This document shows positions 1 to 8,410 of a DNA stretch of 64,000 nucleotides, one piece after another. The DNA lies in contig JBHORA010000090.1 in assembly GCA_042408535.1 (NCBI GenBank), positions 1 through 64,000 on the forward strand, in the 5' to 3' direction. The stretch's first letter is position 1. Each line of letters begins with the position of its first letter. Position numbers and translations under genes: made by a program. The stretch comes from BPIH01 sp042408535. GTDB lineage: Bacteria > Chloroflexota > Limnocylindria > Limnocylindrales > CSP1-4. The notes under the pieces are model-generated. The model was not told where the DNA came from. It searched no databases and saw only the letters and a program-made list of their open reading frames with translations.

Positions 1-2
1 TG

Positions 3-245
3 ACGAACATCTACGTGCCCCAATTCAGCGCCTTCCTCGCCAAGGCGACCGGTCTTCCGCAGGATGCCATCGCCAAGCTCGTTACCGAGCACGTGCTCCA
101 GACGAAGGCGGTCGTCGACGCCCAAGCGGCCGGCGACTGGAAGGCGGCGGCGATGGCCGATCGAGCCGCAGGCGAACACATGAAGGCCATCGGCGACGCT
201 CTCGCACCGGCGATCGTGGCCGCCCTTCCCGAGAAGTTCCACTGA
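3..245 (+). CDS. C-terminal fragment of an unrecognised helical protein
   Basis: The reading frame is open from the first complete codon of the window to a TGA at 243-245, so this is the 3' end of a gene that begins outside. A GTG at 15 could be a start, but the frame continues upstream and no ribosome binding site is visible. The 80 visible residues are rich in Ala and look wholly helical, with a central segment LVTEHVLQTKAVVDAQ followed by DWKAAAMADRAAGEHMKAI and the end LPEKFH. This resembles the last repeat of a helical-bundle protein, but I do not recognise the family. It is transcribed toward the cupredoxin gene about 46 bases further on and could share its transcript. Confidence 0.6.
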   Translation, partial: TNIYVPQFSAFLAKATGLPQDAIAKLVTEHVLQTKAVVDAQAAGDWKAAAMADRAAGEHMKAIGDALAPAIVAALPEKFH

Positions 246-291
246 TCGCGGGTCGGAAGGCCTGAGCGATCGAGCGGCGGCGGTGACGGCG

Positions 292-705
292 ATGGCAGGG
301 CGAGGTCTCGGGATCCTCCTGGGGATAGCCTGTCTCGTCGTCGCCGCCTGCCGAGCCGACGGACCCACAAGCCCTCGACAGAGTTTCGCCGCGTCTCCGG
401 GCGACGTTCACCGGCTCACCGTCGTCCACTTGACCGACTTTCGGATCCAGCCGGTCAGGATCGTGTCTGGCCCGGCAGTTGCGTTCGAGGTCGTGAACGA
501 CGGCCCCACGCCGCACACCCTGACAGTCCGCGACGAGCCATCGAGGCGCATTCTCCTGACAACGCCAGAGCTCCGGCCGGGAACCGAGACAAGATTGATC
601 GGCACCATCGCGCCCGGAACGTACACGCTCTTCTGTGCCCTTCCCGGCCACGAGAGTCTGGGCATGCGCGCCACCCTCGTCGTAGAGCGTGGGGCAGGAC
701 CGTGA
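292..705 (+). CDS. cupredoxin (plastocyanin-like) lipoprotein
   Basis: Small exported blue-copper-type protein of 137 residues. The N-terminus is a lipoprotein signal: a hydrophobic stretch GILLGIACLVVAAC ends in a lipobox whose Cys (about residue 19) would be lipidated, which places the protein on the outer face of the membrane. The C-terminal half is a cupredoxin fold with the expected type-1 copper ligands: His in TPHTL, then Cys, His and Met in FCALPGHESLGM. The likely role is electron transfer or copper binding, and the partner is unknown. An in-frame GTG at 283 is an alternative start, but the ATG at 292 gives a more compact signal peptide. A strong hairpin begins 3 bases after the stop codon. 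Confidence 0.8.
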   Translation: MAGRGLGILLGIACLVVAACRADGPTSPRQSFAASPGDVHRLTVVHLTDFRIQPVRIVSGPAVAFEVVNDGPTPHTLTVRDEPSRRILLTTPELRPGTETRLIGTIAPGTYTLFCALPGHESLGMRATLVVERGAGP

Positions 706-707
706 CC

Positions 708-730
708 GTCCCGCCGGAATCCGGCGGGAC
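708..730 (+). terminator. perfect 10-bp hairpin after the cupredoxin gene
   Basis: GTCCCGCCGG, loop AAT, CCGGCGGGAC: a perfect 10-bp G+C-rich stem starting right after the cupredoxin stop. A second, weaker stem (737-743 with 751-757, loop of 7) follows. No T-run follows, so a classical intrinsic terminator is uncertain. Position and stability still suggest a transcript end or an RNA-stabilising structure. Confidence 0.5.
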
Positions 731-1009
731 GACAAAGGCCCGGCGAGCGACCGGGCCAATCCGATGACTGCCTCTGGCACCTTGTTGTCCGGTTGGGCTC
801 GTCGGGCACCTCGCTGCTCGAACCCAAGCTGGGTCGGGATGAGCGATCCCGGGCCCGCCAGGCCATATACTGCCATTGATGGCATCCCGATCGCGCGCCA
901 CCGATCAGCGTCGGACCCGATCGTGGGCTGGCCGTCAACGCCGATCGGTGACGACCTCTGGGCGCCTCCGGACGGTGGCCTGTGCAACCGATTTTCATTC
1001 ACGCCGGTG

Positions 1010-1615
1010 ATGACCGAGGTCACAGAGAGCGACGCCGAGCTCGCCCATCGAATTTGTGGCGGCGACCGCGATGCCCTGGGAATCCTCTACGATCGCCACG
1101 CTGCGACTGCCCTTGCAGTCGCCCTTCGGATCGTGGGCGACCGGTCAGAAGCCGAGGACGTCGTCCATGACGCCTTCGTCGCTCTCTGGCGTGCGATCGG
1201 AACGTTCGATCCGACCCGGGGACCCCTCGCCTCGTGGCTCTTGACCCTCGTCCGGAACCGGGCTATCGATCGGGTCCGAGCGCGACGCGCAACGCCGAGC
1301 GGACTGTCAACCGAGCTGCTGGCGATAGCGGCTGACGATCCGAACCCCACGTGGCGAGCGACGGTCGACCGGCTCACTGCCGCGGAGGTCAGACACGCCC
1401 TCGCCTGCCTCCCGGCGGAGCAACGCCAGGCCATCGAGCTCGCCTACTTCGACGGCTACACATATCGGGACGTCGCTCGGTTGACGGGGGTCCCGCCTGG
1501 CACAGCGAGCAGTCGGCTTCGACTGGGTCTCGGCAAGCTCCGCGATTTGCTGGCCGCGAGCCGGCCGACGACAGGCGCGATCGGACACAGGGAGCTCGAG
1601 GGTCTCGACCGATGA
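1010..1615 (+). CDS. ECF-family RNA polymerase sigma factor
   Basis: A sigma-70 family extracytoplasmic-function factor of 201 residues. Region 2 is seen as LGILYDRHAATALAVALRIV, then the region 2.2-2.4 signature SEAEDVVHDAFVALWRAIGTFDPTRG and WLLTLVRNRAIDRVRARR. Region 4 (about residues 127-190) carries the helix-turn-helix ALACLPAEQRQAIELAYF, YTYRDVARLTGVPPGTASSRLRLGLGKLRDLL. The ATG at 1010 is chosen because residues upstream have no sigma homology; a GTG sits immediately before it. The stop overlaps the start of the next gene (ATGA), so sigma and anti-sigma are translationally coupled. This is the arrangement of SigK/RskA-type pairs. It probably responds to an envelope or redox signal, and the signal itself cannot be read from the sequence. 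Confidence 0.93.
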   Translation: MTEVTESDAELAHRICGGDRDALGILYDRHAATALAVALRIVGDRSEAEDVVHDAFVALWRAIGTFDPTRGPLASWLLTLVRNRAIDRVRARRATPSGLSTELLAIAADDPNPTWRATVDRLTAAEVRHALACLPAEQRQAIELAYFDGYTYRDVARLTGVPPGTASSRLRLGLGKLRDLLAASRPTTGAIGHRELEGLDR

Positions 1616-2514
1616 ACTGCGGGACGGTGGACGAGCTCGCGGGCGCCTTCGCCCTCGGCGCCCTTTCGGCCGATGAGGCTGCGGCCGTCGCGGAGCACTT
1701 GAGAGGCTGTCCGCGGGACCACGCCGAGCTCCGGCGCCTCATCGAGGTGGCCGAGGTCCTTCCCCTCACCGTTGATCCCGTGCCGCCGTCCCCCGCCCTC
1801 CGCGCCAGGCTCATGGCGACGCTCGCGGCGGCCGAGGCGGGTGTCGCTCGTTTTCCTGTCCCGGAGACGGTATCCGGCCAGGAACGCACGGCCACGGAGG
1901 CACGGCTCGGCCGCGGTGCCGGGCTTCGGACTGGGTCTCAGGAGCCGCAGGTGTCCACGCTCGACGTCGGCCGTTCCGAGCGCCCGACGGCCGCTGCCCC
2001 GAAGGGCGTCGCCGGTGTTGGTGCGAACGCCCGCCCGCACGACGTGCTTGGGTGGGTCCGTGCCGCCCTGACCGAGCGGCCCTCGCGCCTCGTCGCGCTC
2101 GTGACGACCGCAGCAGTCATCGGCGTCACCCTTTGGGCGATCAGCCTCCAGACGCAGCTCGCCGAGGTCGAGCGGGCCGTCGGTGCGGTCGCCGCGGCCG
2201 AGTCCATCTACCGGGTCGAGGGCAAGGCCGGCGCGGGCTGGCTTGTCGTGACCGACGACCGCGCCACCTTCCTGACCACGCGTCTCGCCTCGTTGCCGCC
2301 AGGGAGGCTGTACGAACTCTGGCTCATCGACACGGCTGGAACGGCGACACCTGCCGGGATCATCGACCGGGTCGCTGGGCTGACGGTTGCTACCGTCGAC
2401 GGCTCGCTCAGGAACGCCGTCGCCTTCGCCGTAACCCTCGAGGCGCAGCGTGTCGAACGGCCGACAGGCGCACCAGTCCTTATCGCCCAACTCGGGCACG
2501 GCTCGACGCCCTGA
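1612..2514 (+). CDS. anti-sigma factor, RskA family
   Basis: Membrane anti-sigma factor of 300 residues, translationally coupled to the ECF sigma factor by a 4-base overlap. The N-terminal cytoplasmic part (residues 1-50) is the sigma-binding domain with LAGAFALGALSADEAAAVAEHLRGC. A long Pro/Ala-rich linker leads to a single transmembrane helix near residues 158-178 (LVALVTTAAVIGVTLWAIS). The outer domain (about 185-300) is the RskA C-terminal domain, with WLVVTDDRATFLTTRLASLPPGRLYELWLI. The zinc-binding HxxxCxxC motif common in this class is altered: HLRGCPRDH lacks the second Cys, so metal-dependent sensing may be lost. The gene ends 20 bases from the convergent gene on the other strand. 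Confidence 0.9.
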   Translation: MNCGTVDELAGAFALGALSADEAAAVAEHLRGCPRDHAELRRLIEVAEVLPLTVDPVPPSPALRARLMATLAAAEAGVARFPVPETVSGQERTATEARLGRGAGLRTGSQEPQVSTLDVGRSERPTAAAPKGVAGVGANARPHDVLGWVRAALTERPSRLVALVTTAAVIGVTLWAISLQTQLAEVERAVGAVAAAESIYRVEGKAGAGWLVVTDDRATFLTTRLASLPPGRLYELWLIDTAGTATPAGIIDRVAGLTVATVDGSLRNAVAFAVTLEAQRVERPTGAPVLIAQLGHGSTP

Positions 2515-2534
2515 TCCTCGAGAGCCGCAATCGA

Positions 2535-3818
2535 TCACGCCGTCTCCCGCCGAAGTCTTCGCTCCGCCTCGACGAGGTGTTCTAGGATCCCGGCCCGGAG
2601 CTGGTCGAGGCCCGTCCCGACGGCCTTCGTCGCGTTCCCGATCGAGGTCAGCTGCGTCTTCAGGCTCTTCATCGCCTCGAGCTGGCGCCGGATCCCCTCG
2701 AGGGCTTCGGCGATGGCCGCCGCGTCCACCTCGGCGCCGTGATCCTCGAGGGCAGCCACGGCGAGGAGTCGGGCGAGCCGGATCGCGGCTTCGAGGATGG
2801 CCCGGTCGGGCGCCTCAGGGTCGAGGACACAGTAGACGTCGCCGGCTCGGACGTCGAACGGCCCGACCCCGGACGGGGCGTGCTCGGGGGTGAAGACGAC
2901 GACGCCGACGGCCGCGCCGCGGTTCGCCTTCGCCTCCCGGAGCTCATCCCGAATCTTCGGTCCGGACAGCCCCCGGTCCTTCGCCTCGACGACGATCCGC
3001 ACCTCGGCGCCCCGAGTGAGATCCGGATTCAGGGTCAGGACGAAGTCACCCTTCTTCGAACGGAGGAGGTCGCCCGCCTCGGTCGAGGTCCGCTCGAGAA
3101 GGTCGCCGGCGCCCCGGGCGAGCTCGCCGAGGAGACCCTCGAGGAGGTCCTCGAAATCGGTTCCCTTCGCTGCCGATCGGGCCCGCTCGGCAGCCCTGGC
3201 GGCCGCCGCGGCCTCGATGGCAGCAAGCTTCTCGTGGAGTCGCCCGAACTCGGCGCTGATCTCCTGACGGAACTGGTGGAGTGGCGAACCGAGACGGGTC
3301 GGATCGAGGAGCCGGGCGAGCTTCGAGGCGTCGCCGTCGAAGTAGGCCCCGAGGAGCGCCGACAGCCGACCGAGGGCGGAGTCGCGCTTCGTCTCGTCGA
3401 AGAGCTCCTCCACGAGCTGCCGGAGCGCGCCCCGGTCGCCGAGGAAGGCCTCGAGGGTCCTCGGGAGGCGGCCCTCGCCGTCGGCGAAGTTCTTCCGGAG
3501 GATCTCCTCGAGGGCCGCGGCGGCTCGCTCGTTCGCCGCCTCCGTCCGCCGCAGGAGCTCCTCGAACTCGCGCCGGACGATGTCGACGTCGACGGTCACG
3601 GTGGCGTCGGCGATGGCGAGGAGGCCGACCTTGAGGGCCCGCTCGACGAGGGCGGCTCGCTCGGCCTCCGGGCGGGCGGCGACGATGGCCGCCGCCGCGG
3701 GGTCGACGACCTCGAGGTGCTCGACGACGAGGCGGTCGCCGACGACGACGACCGACGACATCGAGTGTTGCTCCGGGAGGCGGCTGCGGGCCTCGATGGG
3801 CACGATCCTGGCTTCCAT
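2535..3818 (-). CDS. coiled-coil protein with PD-(D/E)XK nuclease-like domain
   Basis: Acidic and basic helical protein of about 427 residues that I cannot assign to a named family. The first 230 residues are helical with long coiled-coil stretches (ALVERALKVGLL, EFGRLHEKLAAIEAAAAA). About residues 240-350 look like a restriction-endonuclease-like core: FEDLLEGLLGEL, then KKGDFVLTLNP, then a strand VRIVVEAKDR, matching an E...GD...(D/E)xK pattern, and a following strand GVVVFTPEHAP. A helical C-terminus closes the protein. The ATG at 3818 is chosen; an in-frame ATG at 3893 would add 25 unstructured residues. It may be a DNA-processing enzyme of the RmuC-like or restriction-like type, by inference. 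It has no methyltransferase or other defence neighbour. Confidence 0.7.
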   Translation of the reverse strand: MEARIVPIEARSRLPEQHSMSSVVVVGDRLVVEHLEVVDPAAAAIVAARPEAERAALVERALKVGLLAIADATVTVDVDIVRREFEELLRRTEAANERAAAALEEILRKNFADGEGRLPRTLEAFLGDRGALRQLVEELFDETKRDSALGRLSALLGAYFDGDASKLARLLDPTRLGSPLHQFRQEISAEFGRLHEKLAAIEAAAAARAAERARSAAKGTDFEDLLEGLLGELARGAGDLLERTSTEAGDLLRSKKGDFVLTLNPDLTRGAEVRIVVEAKDRGLSGPKIRDELREAKANRGAAVGVVVFTPEHAPSGVGPFDVRAGDVYCVLDPEAPDRAILEAAIRLARLLAVAALEDHGAEVDAAAIAEALEGIRRQLEAMKSLKTQLTSIGNATKAVGTGLDQLRAGILEHLVEAERRLRRETA

Positions 3819-4055
3819 GCTGGCCAGTCTGCCCGGCTGTCGTGCCAGCTCGTCTGTCACGATCGATGGGCGATCGCCGGGATGAACGAGCAAAGGGGGT
3901 GGCGCTCGCTCTTCAGGCCGTCGGGGACGGCCTCAGAACGTCACGATTGGCCGACGTGAGGTCACGACGACGTCGGCGCCGAAGCCGCTCGGCCATCGCA
4001 GCCGCTCGGCCATCAAAGCCACTCGGCCGCCAGGGCCGTTGCGCGGCCGAGGCGG

Positions 4056-4589
4056 CTACGCGGCCGGCCGTCGCAGGGACTGGACGACGAGGACGATCCC
4101 GATGACGACGAGGGCAGCTGGCCAGAGGAGATCCCAGTCGACCCGGATCCAGAACCAGCGGTCGAGGAGGAAGACGAGCCCGACGAGGACGAGTCCTGCC
4201 CCAAGGAGGACCGCCAGATCGCCGCTCGCCGCCCGGGACACCGGACTGCTGGCGGGCGGGAGCCCCGGTCCACCCGCCGGCCCAGCCTGCCCGGCCTCCC
4301 CGGCCTCGCCAGCCTGTCCGGCCACGGTACCCGCCGGCCCGGCCACCGGACCGCCCGGCCACCCCCCCACCGCACCCGACGGCCCGGCCACCAAACCGCC
4401 CGGCCGCTCGGGCACGATGAGGGCCATGACGACGTAGAGGACGAGGAACGGGACGACGGCCGTCGCCAGAGCGAGGACGACCCAGGCGATCCGGACGAGG
4501 GACGGGTCCACGTTCAGGCGCTCGGCGAGGCCGCCGCAGACACCGGCGAAGACGCGATCCGTTCGAGAGCGGTAGAGGCGCTCGGTCAT
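4056..4589 (-). CDS. PspC-domain membrane protein
   Basis: Membrane protein of 177 residues. Residues 1-60 are a PspC domain: RLYRSRTDRVFAGVCGGLAE followed by a transmembrane helix WVVLALATAVVPFLVLYVVMALIVP. A Gly/Pro/Ala-rich linker (about 62-115) made of repeated GPxGxxxG and GQAGEAG units follows. The C-terminus holds two further hydrophobic helices (DLAVLLGAGLVLVGLVFLLDRWF and LLWPAALVVIGIVLVVQSL), like the transmembrane part of LiaF/DUF5668 proteins. PspC proteins sense membrane stress in the phage-shock response; no pspA or cognate kinase is adjacent, so a direct partner cannot be named. It starts with ATG and is transcribed alone. Confidence 0.85.
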   Translation of the reverse strand: MTERLYRSRTDRVFAGVCGGLAERLNVDPSLVRIAWVVLALATAVVPFLVLYVVMALIVPERPGGLVAGPSGAVGGWPGGPVAGPAGTVAGQAGEAGEAGQAGPAGGPGLPPASSPVSRAASGDLAVLLGAGLVLVGLVFLLDRWFWIRVDWDLLWPAALVVIGIVLVVQSLRRPAA

Positions 4590-4736
4590 GGCGGCAATCG
4601 TACGCCCGGGAGACGGCCATCGCTCGGATCATCCCCGTCGCGGGATGCCCAGGGCGGCACCGTCCAGACCGAATCACCGTGGGGGCCTTCTTCGTGGGAC
4701 TCGGCGCCGTGAGCACCCGCCCCGGGACGCCCCCTC

Positions 4737-6170
4737 CTACACCATCTTGCCCGGATTGAGGATCCCCTCCGGGTCGAGGGCGGCCTTGATCCGCCGCATG
4801 ACCGCGACCACCTCCGGGCCCCGCTGGACCTCGAGGTACGCCTTGCGGGCGACCCCGATCCCGTGCTCCCCGGTCACCGTCCCGCCGAGGGCAATGGCCG
4901 CCCGGTAGAGCTCGTCCCGAACGAGGGCGTCGCGCTCGGCCGCCGTCGGGTCGTCGCGTTCGAAGACGAGGGTCGGGTGGAGGTTCCCGTCGCCGGCGTG
5001 GCCGAAGGTCGGGATCGGGACCCCGTAGCGGGCCGAGATCGCCTCGATCGCCCGGAGCATCTCCGGGATCCGGGATCGCGGCACCCCGACGTCCTCCATA
5101 TGAGCGATCCCAAGCCGCTCGAGGGCCCGGTAGGCGAGCCGCCGCCCTTGCCGAAGCCAGTCTGCCTCCTGGGGATCGGCCGCCCGAACGGTGAACGACG
5201 CCCCAGCCCCTCGACAGGCCGCTTCCGCCGCCTCGAGCTCCGCCTCCGCCGCCGCCCCCGGGAGATCGGACTCGACAAGGAGGAGGGCGGCCGCCTCACG
5301 GTCGAGGCCGAGCTGCTGCCAGTCGTCGACGGCGGCGATCGTCGCCCGATCCATGAGCTCGAGGGTCGCCGGCCCGAGGCCGCGGGCGGTCATCGCGCTC
5401 ACCGCTTCGCCGGCGGACTCGAGGCTCGGGAAGAAGGCGAGCATCGTCAGCTTCGGTGGCGGCGCCGGCCGGAGGCGAAGGGTCGCCTCAGTGACGATTC
5501 CGAGGGTGCCCTGGGAGCCGACGAAGAGCTGCATGAGGGCATAGCCGGCGACGTCCTTGACGTTCTTGCCACCGAGGCGGAGGACGGTTCCGTCGGCGGT
5601 CACGACCTCGAGGCCAAGGACGGCGTCGCGGGTGACCCCGTACTTCACGCAGCAGAGGCCGCCGGCGTTCGTGCCGAGGTTGCCGCCGATCGAGCACTGC
5701 TCGTAGCTCGCCGGGTCGGGCGGGTAGAAGAGGCCGTGCTCGGCGACGGCGGCCTTCAGCTCGGCGTTGATGATTCCAGGCTGGACGGTTACCGTCAGGT
5801 TTGCCGGGTCGATCTCGAGGATCCGCTTCATCTGGGTGAAGGCGATCGTCAGGGCACCTTCGATGCCGGCCGCCCCACCGGAGAGACCCGTCCCGGCACC
5901 GCGCGGGACGATCGGCACCCGGTGGGCGCCGGCGAGACGGACGAGCTCGACGACCTCAGCGGTCGTCGTCGGCAGGACGACGGCACCGGGGAGGCCCGCT
6001 TCGAGGAAGGCCGTCTCGTCGCGACGGTACGACTCCCGGTCAATGGGGTCGGTGAGGAGGCGGAGGCTGGGGAGGCGATCTCGGATCGCGGCGACGAGGG
6101 CCGCTGTCCGCTCCGGCGGAACGGTCGGGAGGAGCGGCCGGGGGAGAGTGACCGAGTTGGGGTCGTGCAC
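4737..6170 (-). CDS. glcD: FAD-linked oxidase, glycolate oxidase GlcD type
   Basis: Flavoprotein of 477 residues, full length for GlcD/D-lactate dehydrogenase-type enzymes that oxidise a 2-hydroxy acid to a 2-oxo acid. The N-terminal PCMH FAD-binding domain shows VVLPTTTAEVVELVRLA, VPIVPRGAGTGLSGGA (pyrophosphate binding) and SIGGNLGTNAGGLCCVKYG. The C-terminal domain shows PTFGHAGDGNLHPTLVF and GGTVTGEHGIGVARKAYL, which carry conserved substrate and flavin-site His residues. It ends in the usual ILNPGKMV. Neighbouring glcE and glcF are missing, so it either acts as a single-subunit D-lactate/glycolate dehydrogenase or its Fe-S partner lies elsewhere. The substrate cannot be fixed from sequence alone. 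Confidence 0.93.
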   Translation of the reverse strand: MHDPNSVTLPRPLLPTVPPERTAALVAAIRDRLPSLRLLTDPIDRESYRRDETAFLEAGLPGAVVLPTTTAEVVELVRLAGAHRVPIVPRGAGTGLSGGAAGIEGALTIAFTQMKRILEIDPANLTVTVQPGIINAELKAAVAEHGLFYPPDPASYEQCSIGGNLGTNAGGLCCVKYGVTRDAVLGLEVVTADGTVLRLGGKNVKDVAGYALMQLFVGSQGTLGIVTEATLRLRPAPPPKLTMLAFFPSLESAGEAVSAMTARGLGPATLELMDRATIAAVDDWQQLGLDREAAALLLVESDLPGAAAEAELEAAEAACRGAGASFTVRAADPQEADWLRQGRRLAYRALERLGIAHMEDVGVPRSRIPEMLRAIEAISARYGVPIPTFGHAGDGNLHPTLVFERDDPTAAERDALVRDELYRAAIALGGTVTGEHGIGVARKAYLEVQRGPEVVAVMRRIKAALDPEGILNPGKMV

Positions 6171-6700
6171 GGCCGGGATCGTACCCCCACCCGAGCGCGG
6201 AACGCGGGTAGGTGCGAGTCACGGGACGGCGAGACGGGACCGGATCGGGGGGACGCGCGGGGCCCCTCACCGGCCGGTGGCCGCTCCCCGGGCCGCCGAG
6301 GGCGCGACGCGGTGCGCCGGGGCACCGGAGGGCATCGCCGGCAGTGCCCGCTCCCCCAGGTTTGCCACGGGCGTCACTCCCACGCACATCCTGGCGGCGG
6401 CCTGACCCTCGAGGGCGGCCGGCGTGTCGACTTTGGGACCGGGAGGCACAGATCCGACAGGCCGGGGGCGCTGGCGAGGAGAATGACGTCGAGCCCACGC
6501 TCGAAGCGGGGTGGCTCGGGCCCTGCTCCGGGCCGGCGCACGGCCAAGATGTCCACCCCACGCACGCCGGTACCGGCTGCGTGCGCCGGCGGCACGGAAT
6601 CGAAGAGGCCGCTGCCGAGGCGGGAGCAAGGGGGGCTACGGATGCTGGACGGGACGATCGGCTCAGTGACACGTCGCCCCCGCCGGCGCAGAATGCGCCC
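6171..6700. other. 530-base gap with no supported gene
   Basis: This divergent region separates the glcD start (minus) from the peptidase start (plus). All frames are open for long stretches because of high G+C, but the translations look like composition noise (Arg/Pro/Gly-rich, no conserved motifs). It should hold the promoters of both genes; I could not pick a convincing -35/-10 pair. Confidence 0.4.
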
Positions 6701-8410
6701 ATGCGGGATGCGCCGCCCATCCAGCACGCCCCCACCCGGGACGCACCCCTGACCGTCCGGCCGATCCTCGCCCAGCTGGCGCGCCGCCCACGATGGAGGG
6801 CCTTGACCCTCGTGCTGGCGGCGGCGCTGGTCGCCAGCACCACCTGCCCGGTCGGCTCGTCGACGACGCCAACGCCGCCGGTTGCTCCAGGCGCCGACCC
6901 CGGCCCCACCGTCGGAGCGGGGCGGGCGCCGACACCGACAGCCATCGGCCTCGACGACGTCAAAGCCATCGGCCTCGAACCAGCCGGGGCGTTGAGCGCC
7001 GCGAGCGGGCCAGCGACCGGGGCCTCGCGCGGACAAACCGACGAGCGCCGACCCACCCCGTCGATCCGCCTCGGGCCGGGCCTCCGGGCCGAGCTGGCGG
7101 CCTCGCTCCTCGTCGACCCGAGCGGCGAGGTCGCCGCCGGCTCGAGCGCTCTCGAGCCGGGCACCGTGGACCGGACGAGCCTCGACCTCGAGGCGACGTA
7201 CACGGTTCGAGCGACGATCGGCTGGGCGAGCCGCCAGCTCGCCGTCGAGACGAGGATCGCGGTCACGAACCGAAGCGGCGGACCGATCGATCACGTCCTC
7301 CTCAACACCGTCGCTGGCCCCCTCGGACGACTCCGGGGGCTCTCCGTCGAGGTCGACGGAACGCCGGTCCCGGCGACGCTTGTCGACCAGACGATCCGCG
7401 TCCCCTTCGGCGGCGTCCTTTCTGAGGGCGGCTCGGTCGAGGTCGTCGTCCGCTACCGGGCGACGATCCGCGCCGACCTCGCCGGTCCAAGCAACTCGGC
7501 CTGGCAGTTCACCCGGACGAACGGGATCCTCGACCTCTACCGCTGGATCCCCTGGCTGAGCCGCGAGCACCCCTTCGCCCGGCCGAACCACGGCGACCCC
7601 TACGTCACCGTCGTCGCTCGAAGGGTGACCCTCGAGCTCGTCTCCGAGCGACCCCTCCGCTATGCTGTCAACGCCCGTCGCCTTGCCGTCAGCGACGGCG
7701 GGCGGCGCCAACGGTTCCTCGCCGAGCGAGTCCGAGACGTCGTCTTGACGGCGGCGCCCGACCTGCAGACCCTCGTCGGCACGACGGGCAGGACGAAGAT
7801 CGTCGTGGTGACCCGTCCCGGGGCTCCCGCTGCCACGATGCTTCGCGCCGCCCGTGACGCGCTGCGGGCCTTCGAGCGGCTCCTCGGCCCGTATCCCTAC
7901 TCGACGCTCGTCGTCGCCGAGTCGGCCGGAGGCTACGGCGTCGAGGGGCCGGGCGTCATCTGGATCCCGCGCGGCATCGCCACCTATCGGCTCCGCTACC
8001 TCGTTGCCCACGAGATCGGGCACCAGTGGTTCTACGCCCTCGTCGGCAACGACCAGGCCGTCGACCCCTTCGCCGACGAGGCGATCACGGACATGGTGAC
8101 CCGCTACGTCCTCGGGATGCGGCGGGCGCCCCGCTGCCCGACCGGCCGCCTCGACCGCCCCATCTACGCCTATTCGGCGGCTTGCTACTACGAGCGGATC
8201 TACATCGCCGGCGGCAACCTCCTCGACGACCTCCGGCGGCGGATGGGGAACGCCGCCTTCTTTGGAGCCCTCCGAAGCTACCTCGACGAGCATCGGTTCG
8301 GTCTCGGCAGCAGCGCCGACCTCGTCGAGGCCCTCGACGCGGCGACCCCGCTCGATGTCCGAGCCTTCATCGGCCACCTCCTCCCGAGCCTCCGACCCGG
8401 CCCGTCCTAG
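6701..8410 (+). CDS. exported M1-like zinc metallopeptidase (gluzincin)
   Basis: Secreted or membrane-tethered protein of 569 residues. An N-terminal hydrophobic segment (LTLVLAAALVASTTCPVG, about residues 36-53) acts as signal peptide or anchor. After a Pro/Ala-rich linker, a beta-rich domain (about 160-310) resembles the N-terminal domain of M1 aminopeptidases. The catalytic domain has VAHEIGHQWFYALVG followed by FADEAITDM. The spacing HExxH-18-E is exactly that of family M1, giving two His and one Glu zinc ligands. The GAMEN exopeptidase motif is not evident, so the peptide specificity is unclear. Start at ATG 6701; in-frame codons upstream give only low-complexity sequence. Its 3' end overlaps the convergent DUF2236 gene by 44 bases. 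Confidence 0.82.
   Translation: MRDAPPIQHAPTRDAPLTVRPILAQLARRPRWRALTLVLAAALVASTTCPVGSSTTPTPPVAPGADPGPTVGAGRAPTPTAIGLDDVKAIGLEPAGALSAASGPATGASRGQTDERRPTPSIRLGPGLRAELAASLLVDPSGEVAAGSSALEPGTVDRTSLDLEATYTVRATIGWASRQLAVETRIAVTNRSGGPIDHVLLNTVAGPLGRLRGLSVEVDGTPVPATLVDQTIRVPFGGVLSEGGSVEVVVRYRATIRADLAGPSNSAWQFTRTNGILDLYRWIPWLSREHPFARPNHGDPYVTVVARRVTLELVSERPLRYAVNARRLAVSDGGRRQRFLAERVRDVVLTAAPDLQTLVGTTGRTKIVVVTRPGAPAATMLRAARDALRAFERLLGPYPYSTLVVAESAGGYGVEGPGVIWIPRGIATYRLRYLVAHEIGHQWFYALVGNDQAVDPFADEAITDMVTRYVLGMRRAPRCPTGRLDRPIYAYSAACYYERIYIAGGNLLDDLRRRMGNAAFFGALRSYLDEHRFGLGSSADLVEALDAATPLDVRAFIGHLLPSLRPGPS

Noticed and set aside
6374..6640. Minus-strand frame with some gene-like stretches (GVDILAVRRPG, LDVILLASAPGLSDLCLP)
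   Set aside because: Too short to assign, no start or motif, and continuous with an antisense frame across the peptidase gene. At best a degraded remnant.
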